This document shows, piece after piece, positions 15,766-26,639 of a stretch of 64,000 bases of DNA. Below the pieces are notes generated by a model that saw only the letters and a program-made list of their open reading frames with translations, had not been told where the DNA came from and ran no database searches. Within the stretch, counting starts at the first letter, position 1; every line of letters starts with the position of its first letter. The translations under genes and the position numbers were made by a program. The DNA is from Streptomyces durmitorensis (GTDB lineage Bacteria > Actinomycetota > Actinomycetes > Streptomycetales > Streptomycetaceae): NCBI RefSeq assembly GCF_023498005.1, contig NZ_CP097289.1, forward strand, positions 8,618,001 to 8,682,000. The letters run 5' to 3'.

Positions 15766-17217
15766 TCACTGGCGCACCGGGCGGCGGGGCGTCCGCTTGA
15801 CCCCGGGAGGCGCCCCCGGACGCCGGTGCCGCGCCGGACGCCGCAGCGTGACGGCGGTGACCACGGCCCCCAACAGGACGCAGAGCGCCGCCAGTTGAAG
15901 TCCCGTGTCGTAGCCGTCGAGGAAGGCGCTGCGCGGATCGGCGCCGTCCCGCAGTGCCGTGCGTTCCGTGCGGGTCAGGACCACGCCGACCAGGACGACC
16001 CCGAACACCCCGGAGATCTCACGGGCCGCGCTGACGAGCCCCGAAGCCATGCCGGTGCGCGTCGCGGGGACGTCGGCGACGGAACGCACGGTCAGCGGAG
16101 TGGTCAGGGCGGAGCCCGCGCCGATCAGGAGCAGCCCCGGCTGCAGATCCCCGTACTGCGCGTGCAGCCCCGTCCCCGACACCCACACGAGCCCGCCCGC
16201 GACAAGGACGAGACCCCCGGCGATGGACCAGTGCGCCCCCACCGCCTTCGCCGCACGTTCGGCGAACGGCGTCGTCACGAGCAGCGCACCGGCCAGCGGC
16301 AGAAAGGCGAGACCCGCCTTGGTGGGCGAGAAGCCGAGCACGCGCTGGAGGTAGAGCGCGGTGAAGAAGAACACGCCGTTGACGCCGATGCCCCACAGCA
16401 CCTGCGCCGCCGCACCGCCGCTCAATGAACGGTTGCGCAGCAGCCGCAGATCCACCAGCGGCAGAAAGGTCCGCGACTCGACGACGAGGAACGCGATCCC
16501 GGTGGCCGCCGAAAGCCAGAGGCAGAGCGGCACGGGTGGCGTGCTGAAGCTGTGCTCCCCGCCCCTGACCAGGCCGTATGTGAGGAGGAAGAGCGAGGTC
16601 GTGGACAGCGCCACGCCCGGCAGGTCCAGGAGCGGCAGCAGGCCGTGCCGTACGCGGTCGACGGCCCGCGGGACAGCGGGCACCAGGAGCAGGGCGAGGA
16701 TGCCGAAGGGGACGTTGAGCAGGAACACCCAGCTCCAGTCCCACCGTTCGGTGACGAACCCGCCCACCACGGGACCGAGCGCGAGTGCGACCGCGAGCGC
16801 CGCCGTCCACAGGCCGACCGCCATGGCGCGCCTGCGGGCGGGCAGATCGGCGGCGACCACCGCGAGCGAGGCCGGGATGACGAGCGCCGCCCCCACGCCC
16901 TGCACCGTGCGCGCCGCGATGAGTGTTCCGCCGCTGTCGGCGAGGGCGGCCGCCAGCGAGGCCGCGGTGAAGATGACGATCCCCGCCGCGAGAACGACCC
17001 GTCGGCCGAGCAGATCCGTGAGCCTGCCCCCGGCCGGAAGGAGCGAGCCGAAGCTCAGTACGTAGCTGGTGGCCACCCACTCCAAGTCGGCTACCGTCAG
17101 GCCGAGTTCGCGCTGAACCGTCGGCAGGGCGACGTTGATGACGGTGTTGTCAAGCGTCGTGATGAAGCCGGCCAGGGCGAGCATCGCCAGCAGCGCGATC
17201 AGCCTGCCCCGGCCCAC
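15766..17217 (-). CDS. DHA2-family MFS drug/metabolite exporter (EmrB/QacA-like)
   Basis: 483 residues with about 14 hydrophobic segments. Motif D1-like LDNTVINVALP lies near residue 23, motif A GGRLTDLLGRR near 63, and motif C GLWTAALAVALALGPVVGGF near 135-155, all as in DHA2 antiporters. GTG 17217 has GGGGAG 7 nt upstream. It would export drugs or secondary metabolites using the proton gradient. It is divergent from the FadD32-like gene (225-bp gap), so it could export a product of that cluster. It also neighbours the UvrA/MerR pair, so a resistance role is equally possible. Confidence 0.88.
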   Translation of the reverse strand: MGRGRLIALLAMLALAGFITTLDNTVINVALPTVQRELGLTVADLEWVATSYVLSFGSLLPAGGRLTDLLGRRVVLAAGIVIFTAASLAAALADSGGTLIAARTVQGVGAALVIPASLAVVAADLPARRRAMAVGLWTAALAVALALGPVVGGFVTERWDWSWVFLLNVPFGILALLLVPAVPRAVDRVRHGLLPLLDLPGVALSTTSLFLLTYGLVRGGEHSFSTPPVPLCLWLSAATGIAFLVVESRTFLPLVDLRLLRNRSLSGGAAAQVLWGIGVNGVFFFTALYLQRVLGFSPTKAGLAFLPLAGALLVTTPFAERAAKAVGAHWSIAGGLVLVAGGLVWVSGTGLHAQYGDLQPGLLLIGAGSALTTPLTVRSVADVPATRTGMASGLVSAAREISGVFGVVLVGVVLTRTERTALRDGADPRSAFLDGYDTGLQLAALCVLLGAVVTAVTLRRPARHRRPGAPPGVKRTPRRPVRQ

Positions 17218-17329
17218 GTGCGGCTCCCCTCGGTCGCGATGCGGTTCCGCTGCCGGATTCTCCGGGGCCCCGACAGGTCGCCGCTGCTGCCCATGGCGCC
17301 GAATCCAGGGCCATGGCTTATCAGCCGAG

Positions 17330-17378
17330 TGACAGAGCGTGTCAGACGATCTGTCAGCAACCCGTCTTACTCACGGGT
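17330..17378. promoter_or_regulatory. Clustered TGTCAG repeats and small hairpin upstream of the FAAL gene
   Basis: TGACAG (17330-17335) is inverted relative to CTGTCA (17351-17356), and TGTCAG occurs directly repeated at 17340 and 17352. ACCCGT/ACGGGT (17360-17365, 17373-17378) can form a small hairpin. All lie in the 225-bp MFS/FAAL divergent region. They are candidate binding sites for a cluster regulator; no regulator gene adjoins. Confidence 0.35.
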
Positions 17379-17442
17379 CACATCCGGGCGGAACCTGGTG
17401 CACCGCTCGTCCCGGTCCCCGCGCTGTCCAGATGGAGCCGCC

Positions 17443-19253
<1,811 letters not shown>

Positions 19254-19257
<4 letters not shown>

Positions 19258-22200
19258 GGGACGTGGGCCACGCGGAGGTCCGGGCCGCGATCGTCGAGAG
19301 CCTGAGCACCTGGTACGGCCTCACCGCCGAGGAGATCGCCGACGACCGTCCGCTGGCGGAGCTGGGGCTCACCTCCCGTGACGCGGTCGTCCTCACGGCA
19401 CGCCTCGGCGAACTCGTGGGTACCCGGCTGCCCGCGACGCTGCTCTGGGAGGCGTCGACGATCGGCGCGCTCGCACAGCGGGTGGCGCGCGGCGAACCGG
19501 AGCACGGCGGTTCGCCGTCCGAGGCGGGCGTCCCCAACTCCCTTTCCGAAGCAGGCGATACGCCGGTCGCGGTCATCGGCGTCGGCTGCCGCCTGCCCGG
19601 CGGAGCCAATTCACCCGCCGCCTTCTGGCGGCTCCTGAGCGAGGGCCGCGACGCCGTGGGCGCCGTCGGCGACGACCGCTGGGCGGCCTTCGTGCGGGAG
19701 GGGAAGAGCCTGCCGGAGGACATCAGCAGGCACGGCGGGTTCCTCGGGGACGGGGGCATCGACGGCGTGGCGGGGTTCGACGCCGAGTTCTTCGGCATCG
19801 GCGCGGACGAGGCCACCGCCATGGATCCGCAGCAGCGCATGCTTCTCGAGGTGGTCCGCGAGGCCGTCGACCACGCGGCGCTGCCCGCGCCGTCCCTCGC
19901 GGGCACCCGTACCGGAGTCTTCGTGGGCATCAGCGGCAACGAATACGCCCATCTCACCACCGCGGACCCGGAGTCGATCGGCGCCTGGACCTCACCGGGC
20001 GCGGCCCTGAGCATCGCCGCGAACCGCCTCTCCTACCTCATGGACCTGCGCGGCCCGAGCATGGCGGTCGACACGGCGTGCTCCTCCTCGCTCGTCGCCG
20101 TGCACCACGCGGTCCGCAGTCTCGGGGCGGGGGAGAGCGACATGGCGCTCGCCGCCGGGGTGAACCTCCTCCTTTCCCCCGCGGTGACCCTCGGCTTCCA
20201 GCGGGCGGGCGCGCTGGCCGCCGACGGCAGGTGCAAGGCCTTCGACGCGTCCGCCGACGGCATGGTGCGCGGCGAGGGCTGCGGCGTCGTCGTCCTCAAG
20301 CGCCTCGCGGACGCGGAGCGCGACGGCGACCGCGTCCTCGCGGTCATCGAGTCCACCGCGGTCAATTCGGACGGCCGCTCGAACGGCCTCACGGCGCCGA
20401 GCGCGCAGGCCCAGCGCGCGCTCCTGGAGCAGTGCCATGCCGCCGGGCCCGAGACCGTGGACTACATCGAGGCACACGGCACGGGCACAGCCCTGGGCGA
20501 CCCCATCGAGGTGTCCGCGCTCTCGTCCGCGCTCGGCGCGGGGCGTGGGCGGGCCGCGGACCAGCCGCTGCTCATCGGCTCGGTGAAGACGAACATCGGC
20601 CACCTGGAAGCGGCGGCGGGCATCGCGGGCCTCATCAAGACGGTCCTGTCCCTGCACCACGACGAGATACCGCCCCACCTGCACTTCACCGCACCGGGCC
20701 CGCACGCCGACCTCGACGCACTGGGCCTGCGCGTCGTCACGGGCCCCGAGCCGTGGCCCCGCTACTCGGGCACCGCACGGGCGGGAGTCTCGGCGTTCGG
20801 CTTCGGAGGCACGAACGCGCACGTGGTCCTTGCGGAACACCGCGTGCCGCGCGGCGCCCGCCCCACGGTCACCGGCCCCGCCGTCGCCCTGCTCGACGGG
20901 GTCACCGAGGACCGCGTACGCGCGTACGCGGGTGAGTTGGCCCAGTGGCTGACGGAACCGGACAGCCGCTCCGTCCGCCCGGCGGACCTGGCCAGGACAC
21001 TGGCGGGCCGCGCGGGACGGGGCCGGCACAGGGCGGCGGTCGTCGCCCGCGACCGGGAGGAGCTGACCACGGCGCTGGACCGCCTGGCAGGGCGTGAGCC
21101 CGATGGGCGGGTGGTGGTCGGTGCGCCCGTGTCCGGGGACGGTCCCGGGGCGGTGTGGGTGTTCTCCGGGTACGGGTCGCAGTGGCCCGGAATGGGCAGC
21201 CAACTCCTCTCCGCGGAGCCGGAGTTCGCTGCCGCCGTCGACCGTCTGGAGCCGCTGCTGCACGAGCAGGCAGGTGTGTCCTTAAGGGACTGCATGGATC
21301 CTGGCGCCGATCTGACCTCGCCCGCCGTAGTCATGCCCGCCCTGTACGGGATGCAGGTCGCCCTCGCCGCGCTGTGGAAGTCGTACGGCTTCGAGCCCGC
21401 GGCCGTGATCGGCCACTCCATGGGGGAGATCGCCGCGGCCGTCGCCTGCGGCGCGCTCGACGAAGCCACCGGAGCGCGGGTCGTCGCGGTCCGTTCGCGG
21501 CTTCTCGCCGGGCTCACGGGCGGTGCCATGGCCGTGGTGGATCTCCCCGGCGAGCGCATCGCGGCCCTGGCTGCCGACTTCCGCACGCTCCAGGTCGCCG
21601 TCCACGCGTCCCCCGCGCAGAGCGTGGTCACCGGCTCCGCCGACGACGTGCGCTCACTCGTCGACCACGTCACCAAGGAGGGCGGCTTCGCCCGCTCCCT
21701 GCGCGTCACCGGCGCCGGGCACTCGCCCGATGTCGACCCGCTGCTCGCCGAGTTCGCCCGGGAGCTCGGCGCCGTGCGGCACGCGCGGCCCGGCTGCCGC
21801 CGCTACTCCACCGTCCTGGCCGATCCGCGCGACCCCGCGCCCTGCGATGCCGACTACTGGGTGGCCAATCTGCGGCGCCCCGTCCGCTTCCGGCAGGCGG
21901 TGCGTGCCGCCGCGGACGACGGCCACCGCGTGTTCGTCGAAGTGGCCCCGCATCCCACGCAGTTGCTTCCGCTGACCGAGACGCTGCGGGACGCGGACGT
22001 GGACGGCTCGCTGATTCTGCCGACCCAGCGCCGCGACACGGACGACGCGCTCACCTTCCGTACGTCCCTGGCTGCCCTGCTCGTACGAGGGGTGGGCGGG
22101 CTTCCCGAGCCCCGCCGGCTCCTGCATCCAGGGGCGCGCATCGTCGACGTCCCCGCACCGCGCTGGCGTCATCGCCGCTTCTGGGCGGGGGAGGAACCCG

Positions 22201-23369
22201 GCCCGCACGAGACGCCACGTCACGCCGCGGCCCCGAGCCGCGCCACGGGGCCGCTCGACCGCCTCCGCGGCTGCGTGGCCGAGGTCATGGGCTATACCCC
22301 CGACCGTATCGACGCCGACATGCCCCTCACCGACCTGGGCCTCGACTCGCTCACCGCGGCACGCATCCGGATCGCGGTGGAGCGGGAGTTCGGGGTGGAG
22401 GTGGAACCGGGGGTGCTGCTGCGGCAGGCGACGCTGAGGGGGGTCGCGGACCTGCTGCCGGAGCGGCAGTCGGCCGAGCGCTCGCGGGGCGGGGGAGCCA
22501 CGTCCCACGCGGCTGCCCGCGGGGTCGAGCCGCGCCGTCCACGGCCGGGAAGGGGTGGAGCGGCGAAGGGGCCGCTTCGCGTCCTCGCCGACACGGGCGA
22601 CGGAATCCCTCTCTTCCTGGCCCATGCCGCGGGCGGCACCTCGCAGGTGTACGCACGCCTCGCCGAACGCCTTTCCGGCACCCGCCCCGTCCACGGCTTC
22701 GACAGGCTGGCCGTTCCGGAGGATCTGCGGCCCCGCGCGGAGCACTTCGCGGAGCGCATCCGTGAGGAGCACCCAGGCGGCCCGTGGATCGTGGGTGGTT
22801 GGTCCTACGGCGGCCTTCTCGCCCAGGAGGCCGCGCGGCTCCTCACGCGGCACGGCACCGTCAGGGCCCTGGTCCTCCTCGACTCCGTGCTGCCCCTGCC
22901 CGCGCCCCCGGGCCTGACCCCGCTGGAGGAAGCCCACCGCCGCTACGCCGATTTCGCCGCGTACATAGCGCGCACGTACCGCACCCACCTCTCCCTGCCC
23001 TACGAGGAACTGGCGCGCAGGGACGACGCCGAGCAGATCGCCCTCGTCATGAAGCTGCTCGAGCAGGCTGTCGACCTGCCCCACGCCGTCCTCGACCATC
23101 AGCGCACCTCGGCCCTCGACCTGCGCAGCGGCGAACGCCACACGCCCGGCCCGTACGCCGGCCGGACCCTCCTCTACCGGGCCTGCGAACCGGCCCCGCA
23201 CACCGTGCGCGACGCCCGCTACGAACGGGACGACGCAAGCCTCGGCTGGGACGCCCACTGCACCGACCTCACGGTCATCCCCCTGCCGGGGCACCACCTC
23301 TCCCTGCTCGACGCCCCGGTCGTGGACACGCTCGCGGAGCTCCTGACCCGCGACCTGCCCCATGCCTGA
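19254..23369 (+). CDS. Compact Pks13-like polyketide synthase, ACP-KS-AT-ACP-TE
   Basis: 1371 residues (Pks13 is about 1733). N-ACP 8-78 with ELGLTSRDAV (Ser41), the variant found in Pks13. KS about 103-527: Cys276 in DTACSSS, His408 in EAHGTGT, His450 in KTNIGH. AT about 633-930: Ser722 in GHSMGE, substrate motif GAGH (820-823), neither malonyl HAFH nor methylmalonyl YASH. C-ACP about 1003-1070, Ser1032 in LGLDSL. TE about 1108-1371: Ser1184 in GWSYGG, Asp1210, His1348; DHQRTS and the Pro-Tyr-x-Gly segment follow Pks13 closely. No KR, DH or ER. It should perform one Claisen condensation of a FAAL-loaded acyl chain with a 2-carboxyacyl unit, and the TE should transfer or hydrolyse the alpha-alkyl beta-keto product. 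TTA codon for Leu677 (21282-21284) implies bldA dependence. Confidence 0.93.
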
Positions 23370-23411
23370 CCCACCTGACCGCTGACCGTCCCTCCTGGAA
23401 GAGGACACCCC

Positions 23412-24434
23412 ATGCCGCAGAAGCACCGCAGACCACGCAAGAAGCTGGCCGCACTCGCCGCGGTCACCGCCCTCCTCGCCACCGGCGGCGCCCTGGGCAC
23501 CACCACCGCCCTGGGGGCACCCGCCGCGTCGCAGGCGGCGGCAAACGCCGCCGAAGGGCCGCGCGTCGTCGGCGAGAAGTGGCTCGACTCCCGCACCGTC
23601 GACCTCACCGTCGACTCACCCGCGGTGGGCAGACAGCTTCCCGTACGCGTCATCCTGCCGACCCGGTTCAAGGAGCGGCCTGACCGTACGTGGCCCGTGC
23701 TCTACCTCCTCCAGGGAGCCCACGACGACTACACCTCCTGGACCCGCGAGACGGACGTCGAGGAGTTCCTGGCCGACAAGGACGTCATCACCGTGATCCC
23801 GGCGTCGGGCCCCACCGGCATCCCCACCGACTGGTGGAACCACGGCAGCCCCACCGCCCCCGACTACGAGACCTTCCAGGTCGAGGAGTTGACGTCTCTC
23901 CTGCGTGACACCTACCGCGCGAACGGCACCCGCGCCGTCGCCGGAGTCTCCACCGGCGGCTACGGCGCGATGGCGTTCGCCGCACGGCACCCCGGCACCT
24001 TCGGCGCGGCGGCTTCGTACAGCGGTGTCCTGGACACGACGGCCCTCGGCATGCCGACGGTCATGAACGCCATCGTCGCCAGGGAGCTGCAGCTTCCGTC
24101 CGCCCTCTGGGGCAGTCCCTTCCTGCACCGCGAGAACTGGAACCGCCACAACCCGGCCGCCCTGGCCGAGCAGCTCGCCGGAACCCGGCTCTACGTCTCC
24201 CAGGGCAGCGGCATCCCCAGCAGCGACTTCGGCAATCTCGAAGGGGCGGTCCTCGAGGGCACGCTGTGGGGCCAAGCGCGTGGATTCGCGAGGCAGTTGG
24301 ACCGCGCCGGTGTCCCGGCGACGGTCCACTTCTACCGCGGCGGCTCGCACGCCTGGCCCTCCTGGCAGCAGGAGTTCAAGGCTTCCTGGCCGACGCTGGC
24401 GGCGGGCCTTGGGCTTCCCGCGACGGCGCCCTGA
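23412..24434 (+). CDS. Secreted antigen-85/mycolyltransferase-like esterase
   Basis: 340 residues. The basic N-terminus plus hydrophobic stretch (10-35) and Ala-x-Ala region (about 36-47) form a signal peptide. The alpha/beta-hydrolase core has VLYLLQGAHDDYTSW, the nucleophile elbow GVSTGGYGAM (Ser180) and the C-terminal GGSHAWPSWQQEF (His313), which aligns with the THSWEYW region of antigen 85. The block WGSPFLHRENWNRHNP matches the antigen-85 WGP...AWERNDP region, but the catalytic Glu position appears to be Asn244. It sits 42 bp after the Pks13-like gene. By family it would transfer acyl groups between sugar esters, or hydrolyse them, outside the membrane; general esterase D-like activity is the alternative. 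Confidence 0.85.
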   Translation: MPQKHRRPRKKLAALAAVTALLATGGALGTTTALGAPAASQAAANAAEGPRVVGEKWLDSRTVDLTVDSPAVGRQLPVRVILPTRFKERPDRTWPVLYLLQGAHDDYTSWTRETDVEEFLADKDVITVIPASGPTGIPTDWWNHGSPTAPDYETFQVEELTSLLRDTYRANGTRAVAGVSTGGYGAMAFAARHPGTFGAAASYSGVLDTTALGMPTVMNAIVARELQLPSALWGSPFLHRENWNRHNPAALAEQLAGTRLYVSQGSGIPSSDFGNLEGAVLEGTLWGQARGFARQLDRAGVPATVHFYRGGSHAWPSWQQEFKASWPTLAAGLGLPATAP

Positions 24435-25263
24435 CGTCGGCGGCGAGGCGGGCCAGCCGCTGCTCGTCCGGCCACCGCACGGCGCTCGCCCACGAGGCCA
24501 GCTCGAAGAGGCGTATCAGCCGGGCGCTGGAGTCGAGCTGGCCGCGCAGCACGCCGTGCCGGGCGGACGTCGGGTCGGCGTGGTGGAGGTTGTGCCAGGA
24601 CTCGCCGCCGGAGAACGGGGCGAGCCACCACACATTCCCGGAGCGGTCCCGGACCCGGAAGGGCCGGTCCCCGCTGATGTGACAGATCGAGTTGATCGAC
24701 CAGGTGACGTGATGGAGCAGACCGATGCGCACGAGCCCGGCCCAGAAGAAGGCGGACCAGGCGGCGCCGGAGTCCCAACTCCCCTCGCCCCAGAGGCCTC
24801 CGGCCACTGCGGGCGCACCGAACGAGAACAGCACGATCAGCGGCTGCCACCGTGCCACCAGGGCCAGATCGCGGTCGGCGAGGAGGTCGGGGACGTACTT
24901 CTGCTGGTTGGTCCTGTCGTTGTTGAACGTCCAGCCGACGTGTGCCCACGCCATGCCCTTGAGCAGCGCGCGCACGGAGGTGCCGAACCGCCAGGGGGAG
25001 TGCGGGTCGCCGGGCCGGTCCGCGAACTGGTGGTGGCGCCGGTGATCGGCACACCAGGTGATCGCGTCGCCCTCGACGGCCATGGTCCCGGCCACCGCGA
25101 GGGCGATCTTCAGGGGGCGGGCGGCCTTGAACGCCTTGTGCGTGAACAGGCGGTGGTAGCCGATGGTGATGCCGTGCACGGCGACGGCGTACATCACCGC
25201 GCCGATCACCAGATCGTGCCAGGTGACGCCCCAGCCCCACAGCACGGTGCTCTCTTCTGCCAT
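24376..25263 (-). CDS. Delta-9-type acyl-CoA/acyl desaturase
   Basis: 295 residues from ATG 25263 (AGGTGAG about 8 nt upstream; an in-frame GTG at 25275 is the alternative). Three histidine boxes of membrane di-iron desaturases are intact: HRLFTH (about 37), HRRHH and HNLHHADP near the C-terminus, with hydrophobic segments between. It would introduce a cis double bond into a fatty acyl chain using O2 and electrons from a separate ferredoxin or reductase. Its 3' end overlaps the 3' end of the esterase gene by 59 bp on the opposite strand, and its start lies 74 bp from the CCR start. It probably tailors a fatty-acid substrate for the cluster or modifies membrane lipids. Confidence 0.9.
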   Translation of the reverse strand: MAEESTVLWGWGVTWHDLVIGAVMYAVAVHGITIGYHRLFTHKAFKAARPLKIALAVAGTMAVEGDAITWCADHRRHHQFADRPGDPHSPWRFGTSVRALLKGMAWAHVGWTFNNDRTNQQKYVPDLLADRDLALVARWQPLIVLFSFGAPAVAGGLWGEGSWDSGAAWSAFFWAGLVRIGLLHHVTWSINSICHISGDRPFRVRDRSGNVWWLAPFSGGESWHNLHHADPTSARHGVLRGQLDSSARLIRLFELASWASAVRWPDEQRLARLAADVRAPSREAQGPPPASARKP

Positions 25264-25337
25264 GGGTTCTCTCACCTACTCGGAAAGTGATGAACAGACC
25301 TTGCCCCATTGGACAGTTGTGCCGAAGGAGGAACGTC

Positions 25338-26621
25338 ATGGATGTGCTCGCAGAGGCAGTTGTCGCGGGAGCCGGAGCGGACGAACTGCGCCGGCTTCCC
25401 TTACCCGATGAATTCACCGCCGCGCATCTGCGGAGGGAGGATGTGGAGAGTTTTGTGGGGGTGGTGGACAAAGACGTCCGAAAAACACTCCACGTGGGTT
25501 CCGTGCCGATGCCGGAACTCGCCCCGGACGAAGTCCTGGTGGCCGTGATGGCGAGCGGGATAAATTACAACACGGTGTGGTCGGCGATGTTCGAGCCGAT
25601 ATCCACGTTCTCCTTTCTGCGGCACTTCGGCGCGAAAGGCGGCTGGGCCGCGCGGCACGATCAGCCGTATCACGTGGTCGGTTCGGACGCGGCGGGCGTC
25701 GTCGTCCGTACGGGCGCCGGGGTGCGCCGCTGGAGCATCGGCGACGAGGTCGTGGTCACCCCCGCCTACGTCGACGACGAGGAACCGGCGACCCACGCCG
25801 ACGGCATGCTCGGCGACTCCCAGCTTGCCTGGGGCTTCGAGACCAACTTCGGCGGCCTCGCCCACTACTGCGTGGCCCGCGCCAATCAACTCCTCCCCAA
25901 ATCAGACCAGTTGACCTGGGAGGAAGCGGCCGGCAACCCACTGTGCGCGGGTACCGCCTACCGCATGCTGGTCAGCGACCGCGGCGCGCGGATGACGCAG
26001 GGCGACATCGTGCTGATCTGGGGCGCGGCGGGCGGCCTCGGCGCGTACGCCGCGCAGCTCGTACGCAACGGCGGCGGCATCGCGGTGGGCGTGGTCGGCA
26101 CTGAGGAGAAGGCGGAGCGCGCCCGTGCCTTCGGCTGCCACGCGGTCATCAACCGCGCCGAGATCGGCCTGACCGGCAGCGCTCCGGCCGACCCGGCGGC
26201 GGTCGGCAAGAAGCTGGGCAAGCGGATCCGTGCCGCGGTGGGGGAGGACCCGCACATTGTGTTCGAGCACGTCGGCCGGGCGACCTTCGGGGTCTCCGTC
26301 TTCGTGGTCCGCCGGGGCGGCACCGTCGTCACCTGCGGATCGAGCACCGGCTATCTCCACGAGTTCGACAACCGCTACCTCTGGATGCGCCTCAAGCGCG
26401 TCATCGGCAGCCACGGAGCCAACCTCCAGGAACAAGCCGCGGTGGCCCGCCTCCTGGACCTCGGCCACATCCGGCCCGCCCTGTCGGTGACGTACGACCT
26501 CCAGGACACCGCCGAAGCCGCCCGCCTCGTCCAGTCCAACCGGCACACGGGCAAGGTCGGCGTACTGGCGCTCGCGCCACGGACCGGTCTTGGGAAGCGG
26601 GGTGCGGTGTTGAGTCATTGA
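25338..26621 (+). CDS. Crotonyl-CoA carboxylase/reductase (CCR) family
   Basis: 427 residues from ATG 25338 (AAGGAGG, 6 nt). MDR-family fold with NADPH site WGAAGGLGAYAAQ (about 229). Residues tied to CO2 binding in CCRs are present: Asn in NYNTVW (76-81), Phe-Glu in GFETNFGG (167-168), His359 in IGSHGAN. It should therefore reductively carboxylate a 2-enoyl-CoA to an alkylmalonyl-CoA. The segment WEEAAGNPLCAGTAYR differs from the ethylmalonyl-type APGLVNSTAYR, suggesting a longer enoyl substrate. TTA codon at Leu22 (25401-25403) implies bldA control. Sits beside the desaturase and the Pks13-like gene, for which it could make the extender. Confidence 0.92.
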   Translation: MDVLAEAVVAGAGADELRRLPLPDEFTAAHLRREDVESFVGVVDKDVRKTLHVGSVPMPELAPDEVLVAVMASGINYNTVWSAMFEPISTFSFLRHFGAKGGWAARHDQPYHVVGSDAAGVVVRTGAGVRRWSIGDEVVVTPAYVDDEEPATHADGMLGDSQLAWGFETNFGGLAHYCVARANQLLPKSDQLTWEEAAGNPLCAGTAYRMLVSDRGARMTQGDIVLIWGAAGGLGAYAAQLVRNGGGIAVGVVGTEEKAERARAFGCHAVINRAEIGLTGSAPADPAAVGKKLGKRIRAAVGEDPHIVFEHVGRATFGVSVFVVRRGGTVVTCGSSTGYLHEFDNRYLWMRLKRVIGSHGANLQEQAAVARLLDLGHIRPALSVTYDLQDTAEAARLVQSNRHTGKVGVLALAPRTGLGKRGAVLSH

Positions 26622-26639
26622 CCGGGAACACGGCACGGC

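Noticed and set aside
16552..17442. N-terminal extension of the FadD32-like gene by 297 residues
   Set aside because: This part is antisense to the MFS gene and low complexity. ATG 17443 has a good ribosome-binding site and starts exactly where FAAL similarity begins.
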